Part shown: positions 11,801-23,700 of the stretch, in pieces
How the letters are laid out: each line of letters starts with the position of its first letter
Numbering within the stretch: the first letter of the stretch is position 1
Assembly (NCBI GenBank): GCA_963854835.1
Contig: OY978526.1
Span: forward strand, 38,292,501 to 38,356,500
Length of the DNA stretch: 64,000 bases
DNA from: Megamerina dolium
Taxonomy: Eukaryota > Arthropoda > Insecta > Diptera > Megamerinidae
Reading direction: 5' to 3'
Program-made: the position numbers and the translations under genes
The notes under the pieces: generated by a model
The model's input: the letters and a program-made list of their open reading frames with translations, nothing else
The model's database searches: none
What the model was told of the DNA's origin: nothing

Positions 11801-12140
11801 TTTGTGGTTCTTCAATATTCGTTAGTTCTTCTGTTCCTTCTGCGTTCATACATTGGTAATCATCTAAATTTTGAAATTGGTTTTTTGTATTGTGGGATGG
11901 ATAGTTGAATGGGTTTTGGAATTCATTATTTGCGGTGGCTTGAAAAGTGTTTATGTTATTTGATTCTTGTGGTTTGCTGTTAGTGGGATGATAGTTGTTT
12001 CTGAAGTTTTGGTTATTATTAAAGTTCCTATTTTGAATAAAGTTGGAATACTCTGAATTGTTACTTCTGAACTGTTGTGATTGTTGTGTCCTGCGTGTTT
12101 GTGAGGAATTGTTTTCTTGTTTAAAGAATGGTTGATTCCT

Positions 12141-12944
12141 TTACTGTGTTTGGTTGGATCCGACATGTTGATCCCTATTTTGAACATAGTTTGTTTGGGG
12201 GATTGGTTGTGTATATTGGTTGTTTTTATTAAAGTTGTTAAAATTTTGTTGGTTATTTTGGGGTTGTTGGGGTCTTTGATAGTTATTTTCATATTTCGGT
12301 TTCTTTGCGTAAGGAATGTACCTTGAGTAGAAAATGTTCTGCTCCTTTATGCAGAAACTAAAGGCTTCGGATAAAGATTTGGGTCTCATAGCTCTTATGT
12401 TTGAGCCTAGGGGTTCTTTTATACCGCTTAGGAATGTAGTTAAGCACTTTTCTGAAAAAAGTTCTTTTTTTGAGGCAATAACATTATTGTCAGTTTCATG
12501 TATCCTAACGTTATTTAGAAGGGATGACTGTAGTTCAATCACTTCACTATAGAATTGTTCTATTGTTTTCCTATCTTGTTTTAACATGTGAAGGTCCCTA
12601 ATCAGTGACGTTTCTGTCCTTTTGTCTGAATAATGTAATATTAGGTTGTTTTTAATTTCATCCCAATTTAGTTGGGTGCCATACATATTAAGGACTTCAT
12701 TTGCTTCGCCCTCAATTTTGTTTCTAATAGCCCTTAAGAAAACTCTTCCCTGTGGTGTATTATCTGTTTGCTGTATGAGTGATAAAATTTCTTCTACGTT
12801 ATTTATGAATTCAAACAGGAGTCTGGGGTTTCCATCGAATTTTGGCAAATCTTTTATGGCATCTGGGATCTTAAGTGCGTTAAAAACAGCGAGTGTGCTT
12901 GTGGTTGGTCCAGTAAATATCTTTTCAGTCCAAGCGTCAGTCAA
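12141..12944 (-). pseudogene. gag: Errantivirus gag
   Basis: An open frame of 267 codons that starts at 12944. Its text is typical of Gypsy-group Gag capsid (LPKFDGNPRLLFEFINNVEEI, LIRDLHMLKQDRKTIEQFY) over residues 35-200. It is followed by an Asn/Gln/Pro-rich tail. I see no CCHC knuckle, as is common for errantivirus Gag. The frame ends early at 12141 within the tail, where a related frame continues (12292-11951), so the 3' end is frameshifted. Gag forms the intracellular capsid. Confidence 0.85.
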
Positions 12945-13635
12945 AGCGGTTGCACCGCTTCTTCAATAGACAGCTCGTGTGTTGCCACAACAAGCTTGAC
13001 ATTTATGAGAATAAACCACAGTGTATTAGTGATAGTTTAATACTGATTTTTATTTTCAAATATGGGCTCTATTTATACCACATAATTCTTTCCAGAATTT
13101 CCAATATTCCCATCCATTTCCATACGCTGACCTAGATCAATCAACACCTAGGTTGCAGCATAAACCAATGCTTAGATTTGGGTTAATTGGTCATACATAC
13201 ATAACACTTAGAGTGGCGACACAATAATTCATAATTGTGTAAACACAATATAATGATATTCTATATCAATGCAAGTGATCGAAAATATCAGTATATCATG
13301 TTGCCTGTGCATTTCAAGAAAAGCGAAATGTAAACAAAAGTGAAACAAAAATAGATATGTATGTATGAACATGTATGTACATAATGATATACATATGTGT
13401 AGTTGATGCAAGCATATTTGTATGTACGTAATGTATTGTTGTACAGTACAGTATATTGCTATGCACTATGGTATGCATATGCGTGATATGGTACCACTAC
13501 AGTAATGTGATATTTCTCAGATTGTAAGTGTGTTCTGTTTTTCTTAACATAAAGGAATTTGAAAGGACCAAATATTTAAATTTTAAAATTTTTAAAGTTA
13601 AATTTTAATAAGTTGATAAACTATTATGGCAGATT
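12945..13635. other. Errantivirus 5' leader, no gene
   Basis: Leader sequence between gag and the inserted LINE fragment. It has runs of ATGTATGT-like text around 13350-13440 and no open frame of interest. Confidence 0.5.
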
Positions 13636-14100
13636 ACTTACTTACTTACTTACTTACTTATGTGGCCATAACAAGCGAATATCGATTTAGGCCGAAAATA
13701 ATATGCTTCGCCAGCCATCTCTGTTCTGCGCTAGCTGGCGCCAGTTAGAAATTCCAAGCGCCGTCAGGTTCTCCAGTACTTGGTCTTTCCACCTGAAGTT
13801 TGGTCTTCCTCTTCTGCGTCGTCCTCCAGCGGGTTCCGAATATAACACCCTCTTAGCTGGAGCATGTTGTACCTTATTCGGTACTCGCCACCAACGCAAA
13901 TAGGTCCAAAGATCTTGCGTAGGACTTTTCTCACGAAAACCCCAAGCATTCGCTCATCCGAGGTGGAAATTGTCCAGGATTCAGCGCCATATGTTAGGAC
14001 AGGCATGATGAGAGACTTGTAGAGTGTAGTTTTCGTTCTTCGAGAGAGGGCTCGACTTCTCAATTGCTTACTCAGCCCAAAGTAACACCTGTTAGCAAAA
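13636..14100 (-). mobile_element. 5'-truncated LINE (craniofacial-development-protein-2-like)
   Basis: On the - strand it encodes the C-terminal part of a LINE reverse transcriptase protein. TLYKSLIMPVLTYGAESWT and the following DERMLGVFVRKVLRKIFGP are diagnostic, with a GRRRRGRPNFRWKDQVLE tail ending near 13690. One frameshift lies around 13764-13800. The 3' end is a (TAAG)n tail (13638-13663 as CTTA repeats on the + strand). The 5' end is truncated near 14100. It is inserted in the errantivirus leader. Other fragments of the family are at 31545-32505 and 56345-57740. Confidence 0.85.
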
Positions 14101-14189
14101 GTTAATTAATGCTGGAGCGTTGATCATTCTAGAGCTGGTTCTACGTTTTGAGAAGTTTGAAAACTTCGCCGGGAATCTGCTTTTTCACC

Positions 14190-14461
14190 TCGGTGATATA
14201 CCTTCACCGATGAATACTATTATGTTCACCTCGGTGATATTCCTTCACCGAAGAATATGATGTTTTATGATTATTTTTTTTTCTACTCGGTGATATGCCT
14301 TCACCGATGAATACTATTATGTTCACCTCGGTGATATTCCTTCACCGATGAATATGATGTTTTATGATTATTTTTTTTTCTACTCGGTGATATGCCTTCA
14401 CCGATTTTTATTTTTTATATGTACTTTTTTCTACTGTGTGCACTGGTGATATGCCTCACCA
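14190..14461. repeat. Phased array of six 21-bp palindromes in the errantivirus leader
   Basis: Six inverted repeats of the form TCGGTGA-N7-TCACCGA begin at 14190, 14231, 14287, 14328, 14384 and (degenerate) 14444. Spacing alternates 41 and 56 bp, so the higher-order unit is 97 bp (14190, 14287 and 14384). The array lies between the 5' LTR and gag, the same relative place as the Su(Hw)-binding insulator of gypsy. A role in protein binding or RNA folding is inference only. Confidence 0.85.
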
Positions 14462-14699
14462 TGTACTCTTTGATATTCCGTCAAAAAGTTATGTACAACA
14501 CAGTTTAATAATTTTTTTTTTTTAATATTTATTTTTAATTAAATTTTCTTTAAATTTTTTTTCAGCAAGTATAAAAATGTATATAGATGCATGTAAATAG
14601 CTTTTAACTTAAACAGTTTCGGTTCACGGATAAATTTAAATATTTTTATATATTATAACACTTTTTTTTTTTTTGTCCCTGTTTGTTTTTATTCCCGAC

Positions 14700-14722
14700 A
14701 AGACGTTCCGCGAAACTGCGCC
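14700..14722 (-). promoter_or_regulatory. Errantivirus primer-binding site
   Basis: Directly inside the 5' LTR on the - strand the text begins GGCGCAGTTTCGCGG. Errantiviruses of the 17.6/297 type have a primer-binding site starting TGGCGCAGT, complementary to a host tRNA 3' end. Confidence 0.7.
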
Positions 14723-15052
14723 AATTATAAGTTTGATACTCCGAGTTCAATAAAAAAAAATTACAATTTATTAAATTTAAAGAAATGACAATGATCAACT
14801 AACTGAAAAATCTGATTTTACTTCTTCTTATAATATTGAATTATCTTATTGAGCAATAAGAAATTAATACATAATGTGCAAAAATGATTGACCTAAATAT
14901 TAAGCTTAATTAACAAAGTTTATAGATTGCAAATAAATTCTAAATAAGCATTTTAATAAATAAGTTCACTGCTACCCGAAGTGCTTGTGTAATCGCGACG
15001 CTTTGGCTTTGTTGGTGGTTGTTGTTGTTGCTCGGTGGAGTAACATGTAACA
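14723..15052 (-). repeat. Errantivirus 5' LTR
   Basis: Partner of 6083-6411. It abuts CGCG (15053-15056) on its outer side and the primer-binding site on its inner side. Only about ten differences from the other LTR are visible by eye. Confidence 0.9.
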
Positions 15053-15056
15053 CGCG

Positions 15057-15730
15057 CGTATCGTTCCCGATAGCTCTCGATACTGTACACTTTATCTCGA
15101 ATATATTCATACTTTGCTCCTTCACGCTGAGCAGAGCTTAATGTTTCGTGTGGTTAGACAGGAGTGCTATGTTCATCGTCTGAAACCACAAATTAAAAAA
15201 TGCATTTTCCAATGCAAAGTTTGTACTATTCACAAACAGAAAACTCGATCTCAAATTTTGGCAGCCCTTTCTCCCGAACGCTGTAACTTCTCATTACCAT
15301 TTGTCACTACTGGAATCGATTTTGCTGAACCATTTCAAATCAAAGCCTCCACTTTGCGTCTTCCACCTTTATAAAGGGGTACGTTGCCGTATTTGTATGC
15401 TTCTCCACGAAAGCTATACACTTGGAATTATGCGCTGATTCATTGGATGACGTGGTTTGCCAAGCAAAATCTTGACAGATAATAGTAAAACATTTGTTGG
15501 TGCTCAACGGAATTCACCAAATTTCTCAAAGAAGTTTCTTTCGATATCCCCAGCAAGTATGGTACTCAAGTATGGCTGTCAAGAGTTTTAAAACTCATTT
15601 CAAGAAGGTGGCCGGGAACCATAAGTTTACTTTTGAAGAACTTGCTACCTTGCTCACTAAGATAGAGGGTGTACTCAACTCACGACCTCTATCTCCCTAG
15701 TCTCAAGATCCTTCAGAACTCAATGCTCTA
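15057..15730 (+). pseudogene. pol: BEL/Pao integrase, 3'-truncated
   Basis: Continuation of the gene interrupted at 6078. The zinc-binding region (HAE near 15124, then RLKPQIKKCIFQCKVC around 15180-15220) and the start of the integrase core (TGIDFAEPF near 15310) are visible. Frameshifts follow, then a distal core piece (FTFEELATLLTKIEGVLNSR, ending PLSP near 15700). The gene stops matching the family at about 15728, so the 3' part of pol and the 3' LTR are lost. Confidence 0.82.
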
Positions 15731-15819
15731 TTTTGCAGCCCGTGTTTGTTGAGTGTATTATTCCAAAATTTAATTAACAAATAGGGTAATTTTGACGATT
15801 TCGCTTGGTAAAAAATGTA

Positions 15820-16139
15820 AAAAAAAAAAATATGTGGCACTTAAAGCCCCGAAGGGCTCATTGGCCGAACTTCTCTTCCATTACTGTGGTGCGTGTTAAA
15901 TTTTGGACAGTATTAGAAGGGACCTACTTATTTTAGCCGGTTCCGAAAGGCAGAACCCTTGTGGCATCACTTTTTCTAAACTGAGAGTTGCCAATTGCTT
16001 GCCGACAGGTGAGTACCGTTCGAAAGAAAAATCTTTTCGATATTAAATTTGTAATGCATCAGCCGGGGATTGAACCACGACCTACAGATCAGAAGACCAA
16101 CACACTAACCACTGAGCTACACACCCACCCACCCACGGA
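15820..16139 (-). mobile_element. tRNA-derived SINE, copy 3
   Basis: Same family as 1767-2147, in the same orientation. The tRNA-like head is at 16050-16125 with a B box read as GGTTCAATCCC on the - strand. The body has an internal deletion around 15985. A 10-bp duplication AAAAAATGTA flanks it (15810-15819 and 16140-16149). The head ends in a (CCCA)n stretch that differs from the other copies. Confidence 0.85.
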
Positions 16140-16149
16140 AAAAAATGTA

Positions 16150-16700
16150 TAGAAGAAAATAAAAACACATCTTTTTGAAATCTATCAAAGTGAATAATTC
16201 AAAAATTGTTTATACATTAATCCCCTGGTTGTACATAAGGGTCAAACATATGAAATGCATTTATCTATTTTTTCTTTTCAATTATTAATTTTAGTTCAAT
16301 TATATCAACTTGTCAATATTTGTTTATTTGTTACAATAGTTAAAAATAGCCAAAAAATTTGTTAAAACGCATGTTTTGTTTTAAAAAATAAAGAAATAAA
16401 AATTCATCATCTTGCACTTGGAATGAAAAACTTCATTTTTTAAATACTGGCTTATTTAAATACGAAAAAATTCGTAATTTCGAGTTAATTCTAAATTATT
16501 TAAAAAAGGTAAATGATGTTATTTTTCTATATAATACGGTATAAATTATCTTATTTCATTTCATCCTAAAATAAATATGTTTTACCTACGTTTTCATAAA
16601 ATGCCTTAAATTATCCCCCATTTTCTGTACTTCCAAAATACAACACTGAGCTTGGGAGTGTCAAAACGTGCCTGTCACTACGTACAGCACCTTTTGTTAT
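16150..16700. other. AT-rich spacer, no gene seen
   Basis: Stop-dense in all frames. Homology with unit B of the duplication resumes near 16705 (partner near 57910). Confidence 0.5.
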
Positions 16701-16704
16701 TCCA

Positions 16705-17146
16705 TCATGTATCAGCACCACAATTCAAAAATTTGTTTTTTGCAACCAATTAAAAACAAAAAACACCAGACGAGCATTTTTTTTTTCTTTGTTTGTGTAT
16801 TTTCAATCAATTTCAAACAAAAACTCTATTAAAATTTCTTATTTATTTTCGCAAACTATTTAAGTCAAATTTTAAAACAAGATGGTATTGTAGAACAATT
16901 TGAATGAGTACATTTTATTATATAAATGCATTAAATATGTACACATGACGTGTATTTTAAATATCTACTGCCCACATGTCGGATCTGACCAGAGTATCGA
17001 TGACGTGCCATAGAATTAAATGTAAGCAACTTGTATGTGTAGCAGTATCCTGTACTCAAGTCAGTAGTGTAAAAATGTAAAACGAAGAAAAGAAAAAACA
17101 CACCTTGTGAAGGCAGACATTCGATAGACAATCGTGACTCATTAAT
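16705..17146 (-). other. Fatty acid synthase copy A, 3' flank and probable 3' UTR
   Basis: Aligns with 57910-58282 downstream of copy B. On the - strand an AATAAA polyadenylation signal lies at 16914-16919, about 230 nt after the stop codon at 17147, and is shared with copy B (58081-58086). Confidence 0.55.
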
Positions 17147-17773
17147 TTAATTATTCGTAGAGAAATACGTGTTTATAATCTCCGGCAGTTTCTCATTTGA
17201 GAGAATAGTCTGATGATCTCCCTCTAGAATTTCTAAATTTATGCTACCCTGAGTGAACGGTTGCAGACCATAGAATTCATCGATTTTGCTGATTGTCTCT
17301 ATTGTTGGCTTCAGTAGCAGCAGTTCGGCTTTTACTACGCCGACTGCTTCATATGTTTCGGGTTTCATCAAGATTTTCAAGCGTCCCAACGCGACCTTAA
17401 TATTTAACATTATATCATCGAGTTTCTCTGTGTTGGCTTCACGCAATTTATCACGCATATACAAAATCAATTCCCCTTCAGTGTACAGTGAGTGCATTTC
17501 GTGACTGATAGTTTGAAAGTTTGCCCGTGGCAGCATTAGCGCCAACATAGTTGCCATTCCCATAATTTCGAATTCTAGTTCCTCATATGCGGTTGCATAC
17601 GATGTCATCATCGTTTGTATCCATTCGGGTGAACCGTCAATGAGGATTGCTCTACCGTGGTAGCCTTTACTTTCCAGTGAGCACATTACGAAATGTCCCA
17701 GCATAGCTCCTAATGAATAGCCAACTATTTGAAATTGTTTAGTGTTGTGTTTTTTCAAGTATCCGCAAATATT
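17147..17773 (-). CDS. FAS copy A last exon: thioesterase
   Basis: Thioesterase nucleophile in GYSLGA (about 17715) and catalytic His in GDHQTIL (about 17205), ending in TYFSTNN and a stop. It releases the finished fatty acid. The preceding 54-nt intron (17774-17827) has good splice signals but is a multiple of three and free of stops, so retention would keep the frame. Confidence 0.88.
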   Translation of the reverse strand, partial: NICGYLKKHNTKQFQIVGYSLGAMLGHFVMCSLESKGYHGRAILIDGSPEWIQTMMTSYATAYEELEFEIMGMATMLALMLPRANFQTISHEMHSLYTEGELILYMRDKLREANTEKLDDIMLNIKVALGRLKILMKPETYEAVGVVKAELLLLKPTIETISKIDEFYGLQPFTQGSINLEILEGDHQTILSNEKLPEIINTYFSTNN

Positions 17774-20700
17774 CTGAAAAGAGTTAACAATTAGAAAATG
17801 AAAAGTATACAAAGGTACTGTACGTACCTTTGTGGCAAAGTCGACAATTTCTGTAACGCTGGTTGCACTGACAGTATTATGGAATTGTAGAACTTTTGTT
17901 GGTGATTTTAATTGCGGTCCTAATTTCCGCCACATATCACTATTGCAACCTTCAATGCCTGGTATAATTATTATGGGGTTGCCTTCTGTAACGTCGTTAA
18001 TAGAGTCGAATATAGTGCTTGAGTCACCCAAATGACTAATTTGGCCATAGAACAAACGCAATTGCTCAAAAGTATTTCGTTCATCTTCCATTTCAGTTAT
18101 ATGGCCAGAACCAACCTTTTCTGACATATCGATTAACTTCAGGATGGTAAGAGTTCGTACATCAGAAGTATTCAACACAATATCGTAGTCTCTTTCGAGG
18201 GCTTGCTTGATTTCGACACTCATTAGCGAATCCATTCCCAGTTCGGCCAAAGTCGTATTGACAGAAATTGATTTTATATCTCGTATGGAGAGTGTAGTTA
18301 ACACAAAGTCGATTAAAGATTGGCCAGCACTATTTGCCTTCTTTTCAGCTACCACCATGCTTGAGACGACGGGATCAGCCGAAGTCAAGAGCACATCAAG
18401 GACTTGAATGCATGAACTTATTCTCTGCTGCAATGTTCCACCTATCTCCAAATCGATTTTACCAGCTGCCATATCTGCGACAAGACCCACTTCCCCAACA
18501 GCACCCCATTGAACAGCCTTACCAGGAAAACCATTTGCAACACGATCCTCAATGATTCGTTCCATAATGGAATTGGCCATACCGTAATTAGTTTGACCTG
18601 CATTGCCACGGCCGCAAGATACACTGGAGAATATTACGAAATGCTGCAAATTCGGACAAAGTTTACGAGATAATTCATCAAGATATTTTGTGGCGAGTGC
18701 TTTTGGCTTGAACGATTGTAAAAAGAGATCCAATGTTTGATTCGTAAAGGTAGCATCCCTTAGAAGAACTGCAAGGTTAAAAATACCACCCACTGGAGCC
18801 AGCTTCATAGCAGCTGTCAAGAGCTCCGAACATCCACTTGCAGTTCCAATATCCGATGTATTTATATGCATTTCGCTACCGTAACTCTTCCAGAGCCTAT
18901 AAGCGCAAATCAATTTTTTAGTACAATAGTGTGTTGGAAAAAAATATGCTTACGCAATTCTTAGTTTTTGATAATCATTCGAAATACCGCGTGTGGAGCT
19001 GAGAATAATTTTCCTAGCGCCCCTCAATATCATCCAGTCAATGAGCTCCAATCCAAATCCTCCCAAACCTCCTGGTATGATGTAAGATAGATTTGGTGAG
19101 AAATATACTTGTGGCATTACCGATATTGGTAACGTATTAACCGATTCGGGATTGTCACGAATTTGTATTAACACTTTTCCGATGTGTTGCCCGCTCATGA
19201 GAAATCTGAAAGCTTGCGTCATTTCTTGAGCCAGGAAAACTGTCGAAGGTAGCGGCAAAATAATACCTTTCTCAATATCTTTACTCATGTGATTTTTAAG
19301 AGTCTGTGAAGAGAAATTCGATAGAGCAGAACGATCAAGAATATGATTCACCACAAAATGTTGTCAGAGATTACCTCAATAAATTTTTCATTTTCGCGTA
19401 GTAAGTTGTCTGCAAGTATAGCGTGAAAAGTAAGCTCGTTTTGGAATACTCCTAAGCCGAGGGAATTGTCCTTAGCCATATCGAATTTACCAATTTCAAG
19501 GAAGTGCCCACCTTTGCCCAGGCATCGAATGGACGCTTTTAATTTATCTTCAGACAATGAGTTCAATACAAAATCTACACCGCGACCTTGTGTTTTTTCG
19601 GCAATCATAGCTTCGAAGGATGTATCTCGAGAATTTCCGATGTAGTTTTCTGAAAATTTGATGCTTGAAGTGTGCAAATGAATTAGCTCTGTATATTTTA
19701 CATTCTGTTACCATTTAATGTAGGAAATGTTCGAAGAAGAAATGCTTTCTTCTCCGCAGTACTGACTGTTGTAAATACTTCCAAGCCGTATGCTTGGGCC
19801 ACACGTATTGCCGCGATGCCAATACCACCGCTACCAGCGTGAATTAAAATGGATTTTCCCTTTCGAATGTCGGCTGTGTAGAAGAATGCATAGTATACTG
19901 TTAAATATACAACCGGTACAGTGGCTGCATCTCTTAGTGACCATGTTTTGGGAACACCCCAAACTAGTGGTGGTGGATTGTGTAAGTGAGAAGAAACAGC
20001 TCCTTGGAAAGTCATTCCCATGATGTGTTTGCCGGTTCTTGTGTCTGTTCCGCTGTACTCGAAACCGAAGATGCACGTTTGGCCTAAACGGCTTTTGCCA
20101 AATACCGCAATAGGTAATCTGCCTGACGCCTGCATAACGTCCTTAAAATTCAATGACGAATACATAATGCTGATCTCTTTATCCACAGTTAGTGGTCCTT
20201 GGAACCATCTAAGCGATGATAGGTCACCAATTTGTACGATATTTCCGTAGACGTGATCTGTGTGCGATGTTGTAGGATATTCCTCTGAAATTGTTAAATG
20301 ACGATAAGTTCCCCACATACCCTATAATGTTCCAAAATGTGAGAAAGTTTTACGAATTCTAATAATTGTATTTAATTCAACGTACATTTTTGTATACATT
20401 AACGCCCATGCCCAATTCAAGATGATTCCGGAAGAGTGGTGCTGTGACATCGAAATTTGCAGCATTGTCACTGGCTATGAAAACGCACCTAATATTTTTA
20501 GTCTCGGGTTCTTTTCTTAAACAGTTCGTCAATCCTAGAATACCACTATGTTTCTCTCCTTGTGATACCAATAACACATCCTTCTTTGAAGTGTCTAAAT
20601 TTTGTAGTTTCTCAATCCAACCGAATTCGATGTCCGATGAAGCGATTTCTAGTGTTGCCGTTGTACCAGAAAGAGGAACCTTCCTTTGCCGTTTGATCAT

Positions 20701-23700
20701 AACAAAAGTATGTTTGTCAGAAGGATAGAAAGCCCACACTAGAAAACCATTTTTTGGTTCAAATGTTTCTATTTGAAGGCTACTGCTCTCTCGGATTATG
20801 AGAAATCCATTAGGGTCCATATTTTCGACAATCTTGGAATTTATGTCGTCTGAAGCTCTGGCGTCCAAAACAACAATGTCGCTGATATCCCCGTCGATTT
20901 CGTCCTCGGAATATAGTTGAGTTATATTGGGTAGATCTTGTTCTTTTGCAAAACCTTTAGCTCTTTTGTGGATTAGTTTGTAATTGCCCGTTACTAGCGG
21001 CAGGTCGCCTACTGCCTGCATCAGTTTCTGTATAAGATAGGAATCTTCTTCTTGAAGAGCGAGTTCTGTAATTTCCAATTTGGATTTTGGTTGATTTTCT
21101 AAAACTAGTTGAATGCAGCATTTAGCGATGTCATTCAAGTGAAGCATTGGCGCCGGAAAATGGGGTAGAAATATATATTTCTCTAATACAGGTTCTGCGG
21201 CAATTCTTCTGCGTTGCACTGCACTTGCATCCAATCCCATAAATTCAATGCCGCCGCACACAATACGTTTGAGCAGTTTATCTGCATAGAATTCTGCTAT
21301 CGATTCGTTTTCCATTAAGCTCTTATGAAGTTGCGGACAAATTCTGAGGGTTCGAAGACTTGTTGGTAGCATAAGAGTTCGTGAGTCTTGACCAATAATA
21401 CTCATTTGTAAAATACAGTCCATGAATGTTACCCAATTTTGTGTCCATCGTACTTTTCCGTATGCGCCGTCATTTGTTGACATTTCTACCCCTTGAAATT
21501 CACCATTGTAATGGTAACCCCGTAATTTGAGTTCTTTGTAGAAGTCCTTCTTTTTTATAGAACCACGCTCAACGCCCTTTGGCAAAATTATTGGTTTTGG
21601 TTTAGTGGGAGCTTTAATTTCTCGAATTTCCCCTGTAGCAACTAAACTGTCAGACTCTGTCACCTTTTAGGATGGAGGATAAAAAGGGAGAAAGAGCAAA
21701 ATCATAATCTTATTGTGTACCCATAAATTAATTGTGTAGCATAAATTTGTACTTCAAATCGTCCTGAGAATCTATGAATGAGAACTTTTAGATCGCATGT
21801 ATTGTTACCAGTCAGCGTTGTAGCTCTTTCGAATTTAATATTGCTTAATTCCACTGACATGTTTTCGAATTGAGGAACTCCACACATGTCAGAAAAGGTT
21901 TGCCATACACATTCCAAGTAGAAAGTAGCGGGTATCAGCACTCTTCCATCGATTTCATGACCTTTAAGATATTGATACCGACCTGCTAATTTCACGCTAA
22001 ACGTCATTGCGCCCTTTCCGGATGAGCGATCTTCGAGTTTGTAGATATAATTGTCGTATTCGTGATAAAAGCGGATGAGAGGGCTTAGCGTTCGAGTGCC
22101 ACGAGATACTGGATGAGCGATATTCGCATAGAGCTTATCCGGTGTAACTTCCAAGCCATTGATGTAAAGACTTAAATAAAGAAGAATATGGTATCGATTA
22201 GAAATATGGTTTTCGTTGAGTGAATTGTAGATATTTACTGGCCGAGTGCACTTAGAAGGAATGTAAGTGGGTCTTCGCAGTTGTGCTGCATTAAACCGAT
22301 GTGAGTGGAATTGGCGACTGTGTTTTCAATGATATTCTGCAGAGTAGCGTTCTGTGAAATTTCGATTGATATAGCATTTCTCGGAATTATTTTCGTACAT
22401 TGATCGAATCTAACGCTGTCCAGGAAAGATTTGGTTAGGAATTCAGCCGAACAAAGCTGGTTGTCAGTGTACATTTCGCTCGCGGTTAGCCACTTGTGGG
22501 AGCGACATTTAGGAGTAGGGATTATATGCTTAAGATACTTTAGGATTTGCGACCCAAACTCGTTCATGGCGCGACTATGATACGCAATATCACTAGAATA
22601 TTCTATGACTGGAACACCCTTAGATTTGAGTATTTTTATGAATCTTGTCACATCCTGGGAGGGTCCTGAAATTATACATTCCCGTGGACTATTTCGGCAA
22701 GCGATATCAATTGTCGTTGGAAGCATTGAGCTAATTTCCTTCGCACCAATACCAATGGTAGCCATTGCGCCCTTTGCTTTATTCATTACAAAGATCACTT
22801 TACCATAGTAGTAAGCAGTCAACATTACTTGTTCTGCTGTTAGACATTCGTCGGCGTATGCACAGCCTATTTCTCCAAATGAGTGTCCAACAAGTAGGTC
22901 TGGTGTGATATTCAGTTCACGTAGAAGGTCAACTAATGCTATTTGTAGTGCGGTGTTAATCACAAAGCTATGTAGTATATTTTTGAGTTGACTCTGATCT
23001 TCTGTGGTAAGTATTTTGACAAGATTTATGCCAGTTGGTTTCAGGGTATTACTGCTTCTTTCAATTGACTGTTTAAAAGGTAACATTTCCATAAGTCTTT
23101 TGACCCTGCCAATCAAATCTGTGCCAATGCCGCTGAAGACATAAACCACTGGTCGTTTTGCACCATTCCAGTGTTGAATTACTTTGTTGTGTACAATTGG
23201 CTTGCCTCTGTTATTTTCTGAGTGAAGGACACTAAATCCTCGAAACGTCATGAGCTTTATTCCGCCGGATTGGGAACCATGAGCGAGTGCTATTAATTCT
23301 AAATCTAAAGGTCTTTTCTCCAAATCGGCCAAAAACCGTTGTACACTATCCAGAGAACGTGCCGACCACACCACCAACCGAGGAGATACGGATTCCTCTT
23401 GGTATTTCTGCTTTTCGAACTGTTTGAATATGGCATGTGCATTTGCTCCACCAAAACCGAATGAATTAGCTGCTACATATGGTTTCGGTAATTTTGTGGG
23501 TGTGGTTACTACTTTCATGCGATTTTGTATTAAAGCGGTTATACTTTCTTTTGGCTTATTAAAGTTGATATTCGGGGGAATAACCCCATTATTAAGAGTC
23601 AACATGAGCTTGATAATGGAAAATAAGCCAGCTGCAGATTCCGAATGGCCGCAATTTGATTTCACTGAACCAACTAGCATTGTTTCGGATCTTTGGCTAC

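Larger units (their letters stand above)
6083..15052 (-). mobile_element. Errantivirus (env-bearing Gypsy-group LTR element)
   Basis: A 9-kb element on the - strand bounded by two LTRs of about 330 bp (6083-6411 and 14723-15052) and a 4-bp CGCG duplication. In element order it has a primer-binding site beginning GGCGCAGT, a 1.8-kb leader, gag (12944-12141), protease, reverse transcriptase, RNase H and integrase (about 11800-8333), env (about 8320-6312) and a polypurine tract (near 6411-6420, AGGGGGGAGG on the - strand). This is the layout of insect errantiviruses such as gypsy, 17.6 and ZAM. Every long gene is broken by frameshifts or small deletions, and env is split by a SINE, so this copy is a fossil. 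The two LTRs still look about 97% alike by eye, so the insertion is fairly young. Confidence 0.92.

Noticed and set aside
14190..14461. CRISPR-like array
   Set aside because: The intervening sequences repeat as well (97-bp higher-order unit) and the setting is a eukaryotic LTR element.
19690..19712. A 23-nt intron in the enoyl reductase region of copy A
   Set aside because: Too short to be spliced; using the acceptor TTTTCAG at 19650 gives a 62-nt intron and restores the conserved text.
20444..20728. + strand open frames across the fatty acid synthase exons
   Set aside because: Shadow frames of the - strand exons; the same applies to 18207-18555, 23424-23945 and 61595-61795.
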